A stretch of 64,000 bases of DNA from Euleptes europaea (GCF_029931775.1 NC_079324.1:55766402-55830401); one strand, 5' to 3'. Counted from the stretch's first letter, positions 52,695 to 63,159 are shown. Notes: a model not told the origin generated them from the letters alone. Numbers and translations are program-made.

Positions 52695-53235
52695 TAAAAA
52701 TCATAGAGTTGGAATGGGCCATACAGGCCATCTAGTCCAACCCCCTGCTTAATGCAGGATCAGCCCAGAGCATCCCTGACAAGTACTTGTCCAGCCTCTG
52801 CTTAAAGACTGCCAGTGAGGGGGAGCTCACCACCTCCCTAGGTAGACAATTCCACTGTCAAACAACTCTTACTGTAAAAAAAAAAAAAATCTTAATATCC
52901 AGCCATTACCTTTCCTTCCACAATTTAAACCCATTGTTGCTTAAAACTCTGCTGCCAAAAGGAACGGCTCCCTGCCCTCCTCTAAGTGACAGCCCTCCAA
53001 ATACTTCAAGAGAGCAATCCTGTCCCCCCTCAACCTCTTCTTCTCCAGACTAAACATTCCCAACTCCCTCAGCCTTTCCTCATAGGGCTTGGTCTCCAGG
53101 CCCCTGATCATCCTCCTCGCTCTCCTCTGCACCCGCTCCGTTCTGTCCACATCCTTTTTGAAGTGAGGCCTCCAGAACTGCACACAATACTCCAGATGTG
53201 GCCTGACCAGTGCAGTGTTCAGTGGATGGTTGAGT
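52695..53235 (-). mobile_element. CR1 LINE 3' end, reverse, long
   Basis: Minus strand: [60 protein letters not shown] and [18 protein letters not shown]. This is the longest RT-bearing CR1 copy. It stops about 20 bp from the donor of the neighbouring ULK1 exon. Confidence 0.88.
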
Positions 53236-53255
53236 GGATGAGGTCGAAAGCGTAC

Positions 53256-53410
53256 CTTGCGGGGAGGGCGTGTAAGGCTTTGCACCACCGAAGGAGAACC
53301 TCCTGGAACCTGGTACGGCTCCATGCTCTCCGGCCGCGAACGGAGGGGAAGGGCTGGCCTTGGTGAAACCGAGCGGACTCGTGCTACTCGATCTCCTGAC
53401 CACACCGGAC
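53256..53410 (-). CDS. ULK1: ULK1 coding exon, Ser/Pro spacer
   Basis: Acceptor TTCCCTGTCAG, donor CAAG|GTACGC. It encodes [39 protein letters not shown] and [12 protein letters not shown]. The human match is IRRSGSTSPLGFARASPSPP and GGGRPYTPSPQ. Confidence 0.97.
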
Positions 53411-53509
53411 CTGACAGGGAAGAAACGGTGCACGGTTATTCCAGAAGCGGTAGAAGAGAGACACAATAGAACTTGAAAACAAAAAGAAGAACAAGGAACT
53501 TTCCTCCAC

Positions 53510-53650
53510 AGTGTGTGTGTGTGTTAAGTGCTGTCAAGTCGCTTCCAACTCATGGTGACCCTTTGAATCAACATCCTCCAAAACATCCCATCTTTAACAG
53601 CCTTGCTCAGATCTCGCAAACTGAGGGCCATGGCTTCTTTTATTGAGTCA
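53510..53650 (-). mobile_element. Bov-B LINE 3' terminus, reverse
   Basis: (GT)n then GTTAAGTGCTGTCAAGTCGC and CTTGCTCAGATCTCGCAAAC; about 140 bp. A further piece of the same element (TGCCCTCAACTTTTCCTAGC) resumes at about 53955, so a forward SINE A (53652-53950) has inserted in it. Confidence 0.75.
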
Positions 53651-53651
53651 A

Positions 53652-53950
53652 TTGAGTGGTGTAGTGGTTAAGAGTAGTGGTTTGGAGCGGTGAACTCTAA
53701 TCTGGAGAACCGGGTTTGAGTCCCCCACTCCTCCACATGAGCGGCGGATGGTAATCTGGTGAACCGGGTTGGTTTCCCCACTCCTACACACGAAACCAGC
53801 TGGGTGACCTTGGACTAGTCACAGCTCTCAGCCCCACCTACCTCACAGGGTGTCTGTTGTGGGGAGGGGAAGGGAAGGTGATTTGTAAGCCGGTTTGATT
53901 CTGCCTTAAGTGGTACAGAAAGTCGGCATATAAAAACCCCCAACTCTTCT
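53652..53950 (+). mobile_element. SINE family A, forward, nested in Bov-B
   Basis: GTGGTGTAGTGGTTAAGAG head to TCGGCATATAAAAACCCCC and CAACTCTTCTTC; full length. Confidence 0.78.
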
Positions 53951-54214
53951 TCCTGCTGCCCTCAACTTTTCCTAGCATGATTGTCTTTTCCCCATTTTGG
54001 ACGCACACCTTTAATGTGGTGAGGGGGTTTGTGTGTGTCAACGAAGCGGGAAGCAATGCCGTAAGGGGTCCAGACTCAATCAAGAGACTAAACTCCTAGC
54101 AGAGTCACTCAAGACAGAATGATCACAGCTGAGACACCAGACCCTGGTGGAGGATCTTTAGACCCAAGGTCTGATAAACGTGGGCTAATCTGGACTATAC
54201 TGGCTAAAAGATGA

Positions 54215-54500
54215 GCAGAGGTGCTTTGCCATTGCCGCCCTCTGCATAGCAACCCTGATCTTGCTTGGTGTTCTCCCATCCAAGCACTGACCGTGTCTGA
54301 TCCTGCTTAGCTCCCAAGGCCTGATAACCTTGGGCTAATTGGACTATTCAGGCTAAAAGATGAGCAGAGGTGCTATTGCCTTCCTCTGCACAGCGACCCC
54401 AGTCTTTTTGGGTGGTCTCCCTTCCAAGTACTGAGCACAGTCAACCCTACTTAGCTTCTGAGCTCTGACAAGCTCAGGTTAGTCTGGATCCTTCAGGCTG
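54215..54500 (-). mobile_element. Two 5S-rRNA-derived SINE fragments, reverse
   Basis: Copies at about 54215-54330 and 54358-54500 both hold AGAGGTG..GCAACCC/GCGACCCC and reversed 5S text (GTTCTCCCATCCAAGCACTG; GGTCTCCCTTCCAAGTACTG). Their near-tandem arrangement suggests duplication of one insertion. Confidence 0.6.
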
Positions 54501-55049
54501 CTACGACAGCAGTGTAGGAATACCACAAACGAACATACTCTCATAAGATCTATCCAGTTTCGGAGTTTAAGGCAGCCCTGCCGGCAGAGATGCAAAAGGA
54601 AAAGTCAGCAAAGCTCAGAAGGGAAGGTGTGGTCACCCGCAGCAGTCTCAAGTAATGCTCTGACAAACGGCCACATTGAGCTATTTCCCAAGAACCAATG
54701 GCTGAAATCTCGGGAGACTCGGTACCACCTGAGACTGTCCGGCATGAAACGGCCTTTGTAAGGCTGGTGTGGGTGGCCAAAGAGACACTGTCAGGAGGGA
54801 TCCGCTGAAGCAGCCATGAGAGGTGGGCCAGCAGAGGATCAGGCTGGGCCCAGTTCCCTCCAGCCTGAGCTGAGAAGTCCAGGCAGATTATCAGAGCAGG
54901 GGGACCCTTTCAGCAGGACCCTTTTCTACAGGTTGCATCTTCACTCTTCCTTCAGGAAACAGATTGATCTTCACACATTTTCCACACCATTCACTCTTAA
55001 CAGCTGCATTGGAACAGACCAATCCTAAGAGCCTTGTACATGGATTACA

Positions 55050-55690
55050 TAAAGACATAAGAAAGGCCATGCTGGATCAGACCAAGGTCCATCAAGACCA
55101 GCAGTCTGGTCACACAGGGGCCAACCAGGGGCCTCTAGGAAGCTCACAAACAAGATGACTGCAGAAGCATTGTCCGGCCTATCTTCCAAAGCACCTAATA
55201 TAACAGGCATGCTCCTCTGATCCTGGAGAGAATAGGTATGCATCATGATTATGCCAATAAAGGTTTGTGTTTGTTTGTGTTTTGGTATGCATCATGACTA
55301 GTATCCATTTTGACTAATAGCCATGGATAGCCCTCTCCTCCATGAACATGACCACTCCCGTCTTAAAGCCTTCCAAGTTGGCAGCCATCACCACATCCTG
55401 GGGCAGGGAGTTCCACATTTTAATGATGCATGAAGAAATGCTTCCTTTTATCTGTTTTGAATCTCTCACCCTCCAGCTTCAGCAGATGACCCCGCATTCT
55501 AGTATTATGAGAGAGGGAGAAAAGCCTTGCCCGCTCTTTCTATACCACACATAATTTTATAGACCTTAACTGCCTTCTTTCCAAGCTAAACAGCCCTAAG
55601 TGTTTTAACTGCTCCTCATAGGATAGTTGCTCTAGGCCCCTGATCATTTGAGTTGCTCATTTCTGCACCTTCTCGTGGATTGTACATGTA
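55050..55690 (-). mobile_element. CR1-like LINE 3' end, reverse
   Basis: CATAAGAAAGGCCATGCTGG, AATATAACAGGCATGCTCC, GCAGGGAGTTCCACATTTTA and CTTCAGCAGATGACCCCGC to TGCTCCTCATAGGATAG. A short duplication around GTATGCATCATGA (55240-55300) interrupts it. Confidence 0.75.
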
Positions 55691-55699
55691 TTCACTGGA

Positions 55700-56540
55700 A
55701 CCTGTGAACAGGGCTAGTATGAGGCAGCTTCATGTGCGCGATGGGGACAACCAACCCTAGGCAAGTATAGCCCCTAGGAACAAATGGGGGTGACAGGTAA
55801 AGGGTGAAAGATGGGAAGGGGAAGGAACAGCTCTGCCCCCTTTTCTCATTATCCTGCTGTGGGGAGGAAGGCCACCCTGAGCCTCAGACCCCAACTGCGT
55901 CATGACCCACTGTTCAAGAACCACCAACATAAAGGATAACATCAAAAAGTACATTTTTTTAATCAAAAGTACAAAGACGGGGAAAATCCTTCAAAGACTA
56001 TACTTAGAAAATACAGAAAGAAAGCTTTTTTATATAGTGTTGTATTCATGGGTGGCCCCTTTTGGAGACGGTTTGCATTTTTAACCCCTCTGCTGAAATT
56101 TGCGCTTTGTATTTTTATGCTGTCGTTTCACTCCTGTTCTTTTATTAACACTGCTGTTTTCATGGTAGTGCTTTCAATGGTTTTTACTGTTATCTCCTCT
56201 GGGCGCATATTACAGTGTGGGCAGGAAACCGGCGACGCAAACAAGCCTGCCTTTTGCTACCTCATTCCTAAAACTAAGCTGCATTTCTCAGGCAGGCGTG
56301 ACATCATTAGCCCAGTCACTTCCCCATGTGCGACGATGTCATGTCCACCTGCATTAGGCACATACCAAATGACGAATGTGGCTGGGCTGTGGCATGGAAC
56401 GCGCCTGCCTCGTGCGGGAGGAAAAGAGAAAACATGCACAAGTACAGCAAGAGAAGAGGAGGTTTACTGCTCTGTCTAGGAAAACTGGCAACAGATGCTG
56501 TATGTCTTTAAAAGCATGCCTGTTAACATGGATGTAGCTG
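55700..56540. other. No recognised feature
   Basis: ULK1 intronic DNA. Open frames here have no recognisable domain or splice context. Confidence 0.45.
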
Positions 56541-56544
56541 TATT

Positions 56545-56770
56545 TCACATGAACACATGAAGCTGCCTTACACTGAATCAGACCCTTGGTCCTTCAAAGT
56601 CCATATTGTCTACTCAGACTGGCAGCGGCTCTCCAGGGTCTAAGGCAGAGAAAGGTCTTTCGTATCACCTACTTCCCTAGTCCCTTTAGCTGGAGAGGCC
56701 GGGGATTGAACCTGGGACCTTCTGCAGGCCAAGCAGATGCTCTACCATTGAGCCACGGCCCCTCCCCTCA
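56545..56770 (-). mobile_element. SINE family B, reverse, full length
   Basis: GAACACATGAAGCTGCCTTAC to CATTGAGCCACGGCCCC. Confidence 0.75.
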
Positions 56771-56839
56771 GACCAATCTAATTTATCAGCTTGTGTGTGT
56801 GTCGTCAAGTCACCGCTGATTTATGGTGACCCCGTAGGG

Positions 56840-57031
56840 CAGGGGTGTCAAACGTAAGGCCCGAGGGCCAAATCCGGCCCGTTGAGCGCTCTTATCCAGC
56901 CCGCGAGCCTGCCGAGGCAGCCACACACACACCCCTCTCGATCTGGGCTGGCGAAGCATGGCCCGCCCGGGCCAACCGAGTGACATTTATGTCGTATCTG
57001 GCCCTCGTAACAATCGAGTTCGACACCCCTG
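56840..57031. mobile_element. hAT non-autonomous element, 8-bp TSD
   Basis: Inverted ends CAGGGGTGTCAAACG and TTCGACACCCCTG. Perfect 8-bp duplication CCGTAGGG at 56832-56839 and 57032-57039. Length 192 bp. It is inserted in a reversed SINE tail (TCGTCAAGTCACCGC, 56793-56838; resumes TTTTCAAAGCAAGAGATG). Confidence 0.9.
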
Positions 57032-57074
57032 CCGTAGGGTTTTCAAAGCAAGAGATGTTTGCCACTGCCTGCCT

Positions 57075-57215
57075 GCGCATGGGCTGAGAGAGTTCAGAGA
57101 GAACTGTGACCGGCCCAAGGTCACCCAGCAGGCTTCATGTGGAGGAGTGGGGAATCGAAACCGGTTCTCCAGATTAGAGTCTGTCACTCTGAACCGCTAC
57201 ACCACGCTGGCTCTC
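57075..57215 (-). mobile_element. SINE family A head half, reverse
   Basis: GGGCTGAGAGAGTTCAGAGAG to GCTACACCACGCTGGCTCTC. Confidence 0.65.
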
Positions 57216-58130
57216 CAGCAACAGCCTGAGGGGCTCCAAATTGCAAAAAACCACAACACCAGACTGTGTCCCATGCTCCAAACCACAATGATATCATTCT
57301 CAAAGTGCGCACTTTGAAAGGCATGGAAGTTTTTCTCATCGCTTGCCAAAACAACCAAAATAAAGTCGGTCAGGAATCCCCCGGGGTCTTTGCTCTGCTG
57401 CCCCACGTGGTGAGGAGCTGGAATTGCAGAACTGAGGACCCCTGGGGCGATCACTGTGTCCCGAAGCCCCATATTGGCTCCACCCACCCGTGCCCGCCCA
57501 ATTTTGATTCCCAGCTCTTTCCCCTGCAGCTGCCAGCACCAACCGGCCCCACTCTTGGTGCCGTCTGTTGGGTAAGAGAGGCTGGAACGGCAGCCCGAAA
57601 GGGCGGAAAGTCTAAAAAGAAGCTCACCTCGCCGACAGGCCAGATTCTCGAGCAGGCTTGTCTGTTCCTTTGCCGCTTATGACACATGGGCGTATGCCAA
57701 GAAGCTGATTAAGTCCCACTTTCGGAAGAAGAGCCCTTTTCAAGACCTCGTATTTCCTGAATGGCTCCTTCTCCACTCCCTCTTGCTTCGGGAGCGCCAT
57801 GAAAGAGGAACGAGCTTCTACGGCATTGTGGCAAGGTCAACAGGAGAGCTGAGTGACTTTGGAAAAGGGGAAAAAGCGCCACCCCCATGGGACGGATGGA
57901 ATCTGTCACACCGCCCCAGGGACTGACATCCGGTGTAACTTGACTGACTCCCAAACCTGGGCCGGAGGCATGGATTGCTCACTCAGTGACTGAACCATTC
58001 GATAATAGCAAACATGCGTAAGGCATGTTGCTGAGACATCTAACAAAGCAGGTGAGCATGTTTACATTACGCAGCAGGATGACTGACCTGATCTAATCTC
58101 ACGGTGGTTATCCACAGACAATCAGTCCTA
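57216..58130. other. No recognised feature
   Basis: ULK1 intronic, moderately GC-rich around 57370-57650. No exon homologous to ULK1 or another gene was recognised. Confidence 0.45.
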
Positions 58131-58138
58131 CACGCTTA

Positions 58139-58602
58139 CAGGCGGAGTATCCTTTACCCGGACTGCATGGGACCAGAAGTGGTCCATCTTTCGGATCTTT
58201 CCGTATATTGGAATATTTTGGAGTTTTTGCCCCTACATAATGAGATACCTTGGGGATGGGACCCAAATTCATTTGTGTTTTATATACACTTCATACACAT
58301 CGCCTGAATGTAATTTTAAACAATATTTTAGATAATTTTGTATACGTTGAATCATCAGAAAACAAAGGTGTAACTAGTGCACCAGAATACCTGTGTCAGC
58401 TGTTAAAAAGAGCAACAACAAACTAACTAAACTGCAGGCTTTCAGTCTCCACCTAAGTTACAGTGTACTCTGTGTTTTATTTTTTTAGGTGAGAGGAAAC
58501 ATTGAAAGCAGGCAGCACGAATCTGCCTGCATGCTGGCTCGAAGGGTCTGGTTTTGGGATCAACCTGGATATGGGATGTCCAGATAAGGGATATTCTACC
58601 TG
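58139..58602. mobile_element. Tigger-like (TcMar) non-autonomous element, TA TSD
   Basis: Imperfect inverted ends CAGGCGGAGTATCCTTTACC and AGATAAGGGATATTCTACCTG are flanked by TA on both sides. The interior TAATGAGATACCTTGGGG and ATGGGACCCAAATTC strongly resembles, from memory, a Tigger/pogo-type element of mammals. 464 bp, no ORF. Confidence 0.65.
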
Positions 58603-58737
58603 TATTTATTTATTGACTCTCTTTATGCTGCCTTACAGTCAGATTTGGCTTCCAAAGCAGCTCATGGGACCTGAATTCTCATGCAAACGGCAGCTGAAAT
58701 CTAATACAAAAGTTCCCTAGGAAGAAGACAGAGGAGC

Positions 58738-59140
58738 TTGAAGGGCTGTCATATAGAGGAGGGTGCCGAGTTGTTTTCTGTTGCTCAAGAAGGTCAGACC
58801 AGAACCAACAGGTTGAAATTAAATCAGGAGAGTTTCCGTCTAGACATTAGGAAGAATTTTCTAACAGTTAGAGCGGTTCCTCAGTGGAACAGGCTTCCTC
58901 GGGAGGTGGTAAGCTCTCCTTCCCTGGAGGTTTTTAAGAAGAGGTTAGATGGCCATCTGTCAGCAATGCTGATTCTGTGACCTTTGGCAGATGATGAGAG
59001 GGAGGGCATCTTGGCCATCTTCTGGTCACTAGGGGTGTGGAGGGGGAGGTAGTTGTGAATTTCCTGAATTGTGCAGGGGGCTGGACTTGATGGCCGTGGT
59101 GGTCCCTTCCAACTCTAGGATTCTATGACTCTATGAGCTA
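58738..59140 (+). mobile_element. CR1 LINE 3' end
   Basis: Forward frame KGCHIEEGAELFSVAQEGQT, FRLDIRKNFLTVRAVPQWNR, LEVFKKRLDGHLSAM, then the 3' UTR to CTAGGATTCTATGACTCTATG. Frame intact over 80 codons. Confidence 0.88.
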
Positions 59141-59211
59141 GGTCCAGGTAGGACAGAGGGACAACTAGCCCAAGATCACCCAGTGAGCTTTATGGCCATG
59201 GTAGGGATTTG

Positions 59212-59410
59212 AGCATGATCTCGTCAGATCTCGGAAGCTAAGCAGGGTCAGCCTGGTTAGTATTTGGATGGGAGACCACCAAGGAATACCAGGGTTGCTG
59301 TGCAGAGGAAGGTACTGGTAAACCACCTCTGTTAGTCTCTTGCCATGAAAACCCCAAAAAAGGGGTCGCCATATGTCGTCTGCGACTTGACGGCACTTTA
59401 CATGCACACA
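59212..59410 (+). mobile_element. 5S-rRNA-derived SINE, best copy
   Basis: GATCTCGTCAGATCTCGGAA, GCTAAGCAGGGTCAGCC, TTAGTATTTGGATGGGAGACC and GAATACCAGGGTTGCTG align to 5S rRNA boxes A/IE/C. A body (AACCACCTCTGTTAGTCTC) and a Bov-B-type tail (GTCTGCGACTTGACGGCAC) follow. This is not a 5S gene, because the 5' part of 5S is missing and a tail is attached. Confidence 0.8.
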
Positions 59411-59984
59411 GGGATTTGAACTCAGGTCTTTCATGTCCTAGTCCAGCACTCTAACCACCAAACCTCCCTGACGTCCACGATCTCTAAGCATTACCATGGC
59501 AAGACCAGTCTAGAGCTTGCAGACATTCTCCTGAAAAGGACATCAAAGTTATCTGAGCACAGGCCATTTAACAGCAACTCTTTGCCTTCTGATAAATTCT
59601 CCACGTGACCCCATTTGCCAATGAGTAGGACTGATTAAATGCCAAAAATAAACATGCAGAGACAATCTAGAGATAGCTGGGCGATATCGATGAGACACAT
59701 AACTGATAACTTATGTTTCGCTTGAATGGGACAACTTAACTTTCCCTAGATTGCACCCTATGAATTACAGTGAGGGGGATAAGTATTTGATCCCCTGCTA
59801 AATTTGCCCATTTGCACTCTGACGAAGAAATGACCAGTCCATAATTTTAGTGGTAGGTCTATTGTAGCTGTGAGAGACAGAATAACAACAGGAAAAACCC
59901 CAGAAATCCAGAAGACAAAAGTCAGAGATTGATGTGCATTATAATGAGTGAAATAAGTATTTGATCCCCTATCAACCAGCCAGA

Positions 59985-59998
59985 TTAGGGTTAGGGTT
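59985..59998 (+). repeat. Telomere-like filler (TTAGGG)2 in Tc1
   Basis: TTAGGGTTAGGGTT sits between the inner direct repeat and the transposase 5' leader of the Tc1 copy, where related elements carry a longer spacer. Confidence 0.7.
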
Positions 59999-60156
59999 CT
60001 GCTGTCGACAGAAGCAATCAATCCATCAGATTCCAAATTAGCCACCATGACCAAGACCAAAGAGCTGTCCAAGGATGTCAGGGACAAGATTGTAGACCTG
60101 CACAAGGCTGGACTGGGCTACAAGACTATTGCCAAGCAGCTTGGTGAGAAGGTGAC

Positions 60157-60177
60157 AACCCTAACCCCAACCCTAAC
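60157..60177 (-). repeat. Telomere-like filler (CCCTAA)n in Tc1 ORF
   Basis: ACCCTAACCCCAACCCTAAC replaces about a dozen codons of the transposase between GEKVTT and TVNFPRSG. Orientation is opposite to the copy at 59985. Confidence 0.75.
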
Positions 60178-60519
60178 TGTCAACTTCCCTCGGTCTGGGG
60201 CTCCATGCAAGATCTTATCTCGTGAAGTTGCAATGATCATGAGAACGGTGATGAAGCAGCCCAGAACTATACGGGGGGAACTTGTCAATGATCTCAGGGC
60301 AGCTGGGACCATAGCCACCATGAAAACAGTTGGTAACACACTACGCCGTGAAGGACTGAGATCTTGCAGAGCCCGCAAGGTCCCCTTGCTCAAGACAGCA
60401 CATGTACAGGCCCGTCTGCAGTTTGCCAATGCGTTTTTGGGAATGGTGGGCATTTCTGATGAATGGAGAGGCCAATGAGAAACCTTCTGCATTGGAGGAA
60501 GAGTCAGAGAAGGGAAGAA

Positions 60520-60825
60520 GGAGGAAGAGTTGGTTTTTATATGCCGACTTTCTCTACCACTTAAGGAAGAATCAAACTGGCTTACAATCACCTTCCCTTC
60601 CTCTCCCCACAACAGACACCCTGGGAGGAAAGTGGGGCTGAGAGAGCTCTAAGAGAACTGTGACTAGCCCAAAGTCACCCAGCTGGCTTCACGTGTAGGA
60701 GTGGGGAAACCAACCCGCTTCACCAGATTAGCCTCCACCGCTCGTGAGGAGGAGTGGGGAATCAAACCTGGTTCTCCAGATCAGAGTCCACCGCTCCAAA
60801 CCACCCCTCTTAACCACTACACACT
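60520..60825 (-). mobile_element. SINE family A, reverse, full length
   Basis: GGAAGAGTTGGTTTTTATATGC to CTTAACCACTACACACTTC. It begins 45 bp after the truncated Tc1 end. Confidence 0.78.
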
Positions 60826-60995
60826 TCTGGTTTGCCAGCCCCCTTCCCTCCAGCTGAAGACATTGGGGGCTTCTGGGGAAACCTGACAGGAAGACAGGAG
60901 CTGCAAGTCCTCACCCCTTCCCAGTTTCCAGCTTCTCCAACATCCAACAAGAAACAGCCCCGAGAATCTCTGCACCGCCGTGTCTTGTGACTCAC

Positions 60996-61124
60996 CGTGG
61001 AGAAGGGTACTGATTGGGAGACTGAAGGTTCTGCTCGATCCGCCTGTAGTTGTGGATCTGCGTCGGGACCGGGATGGGGACGGACTGCCCATATTTGCTG
61101 CCCGATGAAAACTGGCCAGGCCTG
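60996..61124 (-). CDS. ULK1: ULK1 coding exon, Ser/Pro spacer
   Basis: Acceptor CCTTTCTGCAG, donor CCACG|GTGAGTC. It encodes RPGQFSSGSKYGQSVPIPV, PTQIHNYRRIEQNLQSPNQ and YPSP, split Gly before and split Arg after. The human match is ASVPIPVPTQVQNYQRIERN. LQSP is the reported AMPK Ser467 region. Confidence 0.97.
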
Positions 61125-61241
61125 CTGCAGAAAGGGAACAAAAGCCACAGAGAACGGTGAGGGAGGTGCTGCCTGATCCTATCACGAAGCAGACTCACCC
61201 AGGGCGGTCCAAGCTGACCTTTCTACTTTCTACAAGGCTGG

Positions 61242-61243
61242 TG

Positions 61244-61289
<46 letters not shown>
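61242..61289. repeat. (GT)n microsatellite
   Basis: About 24 uninterrupted GT units in a ULK1 intron, 110 bp upstream of an exon acceptor. Confidence 0.9.
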
Positions 61290-61449
61290 TTTGCCCTACT
61301 TATGACTTTGAGGGAAAAATTCAGGCCTTCCCGCAGTGGTCCCTTCTTCCTGATCACTGTTTTAATTGCTTTGATGTTTAATTGTTTTGATGTATTTTAG
61401 CTTTTGGGGAGGGGGTTGATTGTAATGTGATTTTATCGTCTATCTTTAG

Positions 61450-61960
61450 CCTGGAAAGAAGGTGGTTAAGGGGAGACATGATAGGGGTCTATAAAATTAT
61501 GCATGCTATGGAAAGAGTGGACAGGGAGAAGCTTTTCTCCCCCTCATAATGCTAGAACGCAGGGTCATCTGCTGAAGCCAGAGGGTGAGAGATTCAAAAC
61601 GGATAAAAGGAAGTATTTCTTCACACGACACATCATTAAATGGTGGAACTCCCTGCCCCAGGATGTTGTGATGCCTGCCAACTTGGAAGGCTTTAAGTGG
61701 ACATCTTCGTGGAGGAGAGGGCTAGCCATGGCTACTAGTCAAAATGGCTACTAGTCATGATTCGTACCCATTCTCTCCAGGATCAGAGGAGCATGCCTAT
61801 TATATTAGGTGCTGTGGAACACAGGCAGGATGGTGCTGCTGCAGTCGTCTTGTTTGTGGGCTTCCTAGAGGCACCTGGTTGGCCACTGTGTGAACAGACA
61901 GCTGGACTTGATGGGCCTTGGTCTGATCCAGCATGTTTTTTCTTATGTTCTTATCTTTTA
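61450..61960 (+). mobile_element. CR1-like LINE 3' end
   Basis: GGAAAGAAGGTGGTTAAGGG, GAAGTATTTCTTCACACGAC, GGCTACTAGTCATGATTCG, GGACTTGATGGGCC, ending CTTATGTTCTTA. RT text RFKTDKRKYFFTRHIIKWWN. Confidence 0.75.
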
Positions 61961-62243
61961 ATTTGTTAGCCCCTTGGGTGGCCCTCGTGAGGGCAGAAAG
62001 GCGGGATACAAACGTTGTGAAATAAATAAATAAATGGGCAGTTTCAACCACACGTTCAGTTGTATGTTTCTCAACTGCAACATGGAAGTTACTCCACGCA
62101 TGCATAAGGAAAAACCAAGCGTACACTGTACGTAGGTTGTACAGGCCATTCACTGTAACTTGTGAAGCTGGCTCCTCTCTTCATGGGGTGAGGGAGTAGG
62201 AGAGATGGACTGGGGCCGCCGATCCCACCAGCGTTCATCTTAC

Positions 62244-62333
62244 CCTGATGGGCTGGGAGAGCTGCTGTACGGAGGCGAAGGAGACGGAGTCCTCCCCTGA
62301 CTTTCCAAACCTGCTGAAGTCACCAGGGAACTC
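62244..62333 (-). CDS. ULK1: ULK1 coding exon, Ser/Pro spacer
   Basis: Acceptor TTTGTTGACAG, donor TCAGG|GTAAGATG. It encodes SSLVTSAGLESQGRTPSPSP and PYSSSPSPS with split Gly codons at both ends. The human match is SSLVASAGLESHGRTPSPSP. Confidence 0.97.
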
Positions 62334-62654
62334 CTGTCAACAAAACAAAACAAATGTGAGATACCTGATTGAGTGCTGAGCATGTCACTGCTTGAAACAA
62401 TGGTGCTGAGCCTCAGGCTTCTAACTGAACGGGGATGGACTCGCAAAGAACGTTTCCACCTGTATCTTTATAGGAGGGTAACAACAGGAGGATACTCATT
62501 CGCCCAGAATTATCTAGGTTTGGGGCCTTCGTTTCCCGTTTCTTACCACCCACCCAGATTTCCTGCCCCTTTCCAATGGTGGGACATATTTATGTGCTCT
62601 CCAGGGGAAGAGCACAGGGGAAGAGCACAGCAAACCCATCCTTCTTGATACACA

Positions 62655-62826
62655 GCAGTGACAGCTCCTCTTCCCCTGGAGAAAATGGCTACTTTGGAGG
62701 GTGGACATTATGGCATCATACCCCAGCGCGGTCAGTCTCCTCACTGAACACTGCCCACCATAGGGCCGCCACCCCCAGAAAAAAAAAATCTCCAGGAATT
62801 TCCCAACCTGGACTTGGCAACCCTAG
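62655..62826. mobile_element. MITE family D copy
   Basis: GAAAATGGCTACTTTGGAGG, CATTATGGCATCATACCCC and the end GACTTGGCAACCCTA. One end is missing. Confidence 0.6.
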
Positions 62827-62916
62827 GCTAAGTGGCCCAATTGGTCTGACAGTACCCGATGGTTTTGGGTTTTTTTTCACCTAGTTGTTGGAAATTAAAG
62901 TGAAGCTCTTCCTTAC

Positions 62917-62977
62917 CCGCTACACATCAGGCTGTCCTGGATGGTTTTCCCTCCAGCAGCTTCCACCGCGATATCAC
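62917..62977 (-). CDS. ULK1: ULK1 coding exon (first in window), spacer
   Basis: Acceptor TGAACCCTAG, donor AGCGG|GTAAGG. After a split Gly it encodes DIAVEAAGGKTIQDSLMCS and two bases of a Gly. Human has GDLVAEAPSAK..DSLMCSG, the segment just after the LIR. The preceding exon is not in the last 1 kb of the window, so this intron exceeds 1 kb. Confidence 0.95.
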
Positions 62978-63159
62978 CTAGGGTTCAAGGAAGTTCAGAA
63001 AAGGATTACACTTCAAGCCCCCCTACTGTTTCAACACTGAAAGCACAATCTAGCCACGGTGATATCGTTTTGAGGACCCATCCATTTCAGTACGGGGATT
63101 TATGCACGTGCTGCATTCTCATCCACCAAAAACAATGAGACTTGAAAAGGTTCACCAAT

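Larger units (their letters stand above)
59768..60475 (+). mobile_element. Tc1/mariner element, 5' half, broken
   Basis: It starts CAGTGAGGGGGATAAGTATT after TA. The second copy of the direct repeat (AATAAGTATTTGATCCCC) at 59950-59967 gives the IR/DR layout. The transposase begins [20 protein letters not shown] and [18 protein letters not shown] (paired-like HTH), then [31 protein letters not shown] and [20 protein letters not shown]. It is lost before the DDE catalytic residues and the 3' inverted repeat. The second HTH helix region is missing and replaced by CCCTAA-like sequence. Confidence 0.9.

Noticed and set aside
56048-57682. Several 100-140-codon open frames in the large ULK1 intron
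   Set aside because: No domain, no paired splice sites and no similarity to ULK1 or other proteins I recognise.
59212-59330. 5S rRNA gene
   Set aside because: The 5' part of 5S is missing and a SINE body and tail follow; it is a 5S-derived SINE.
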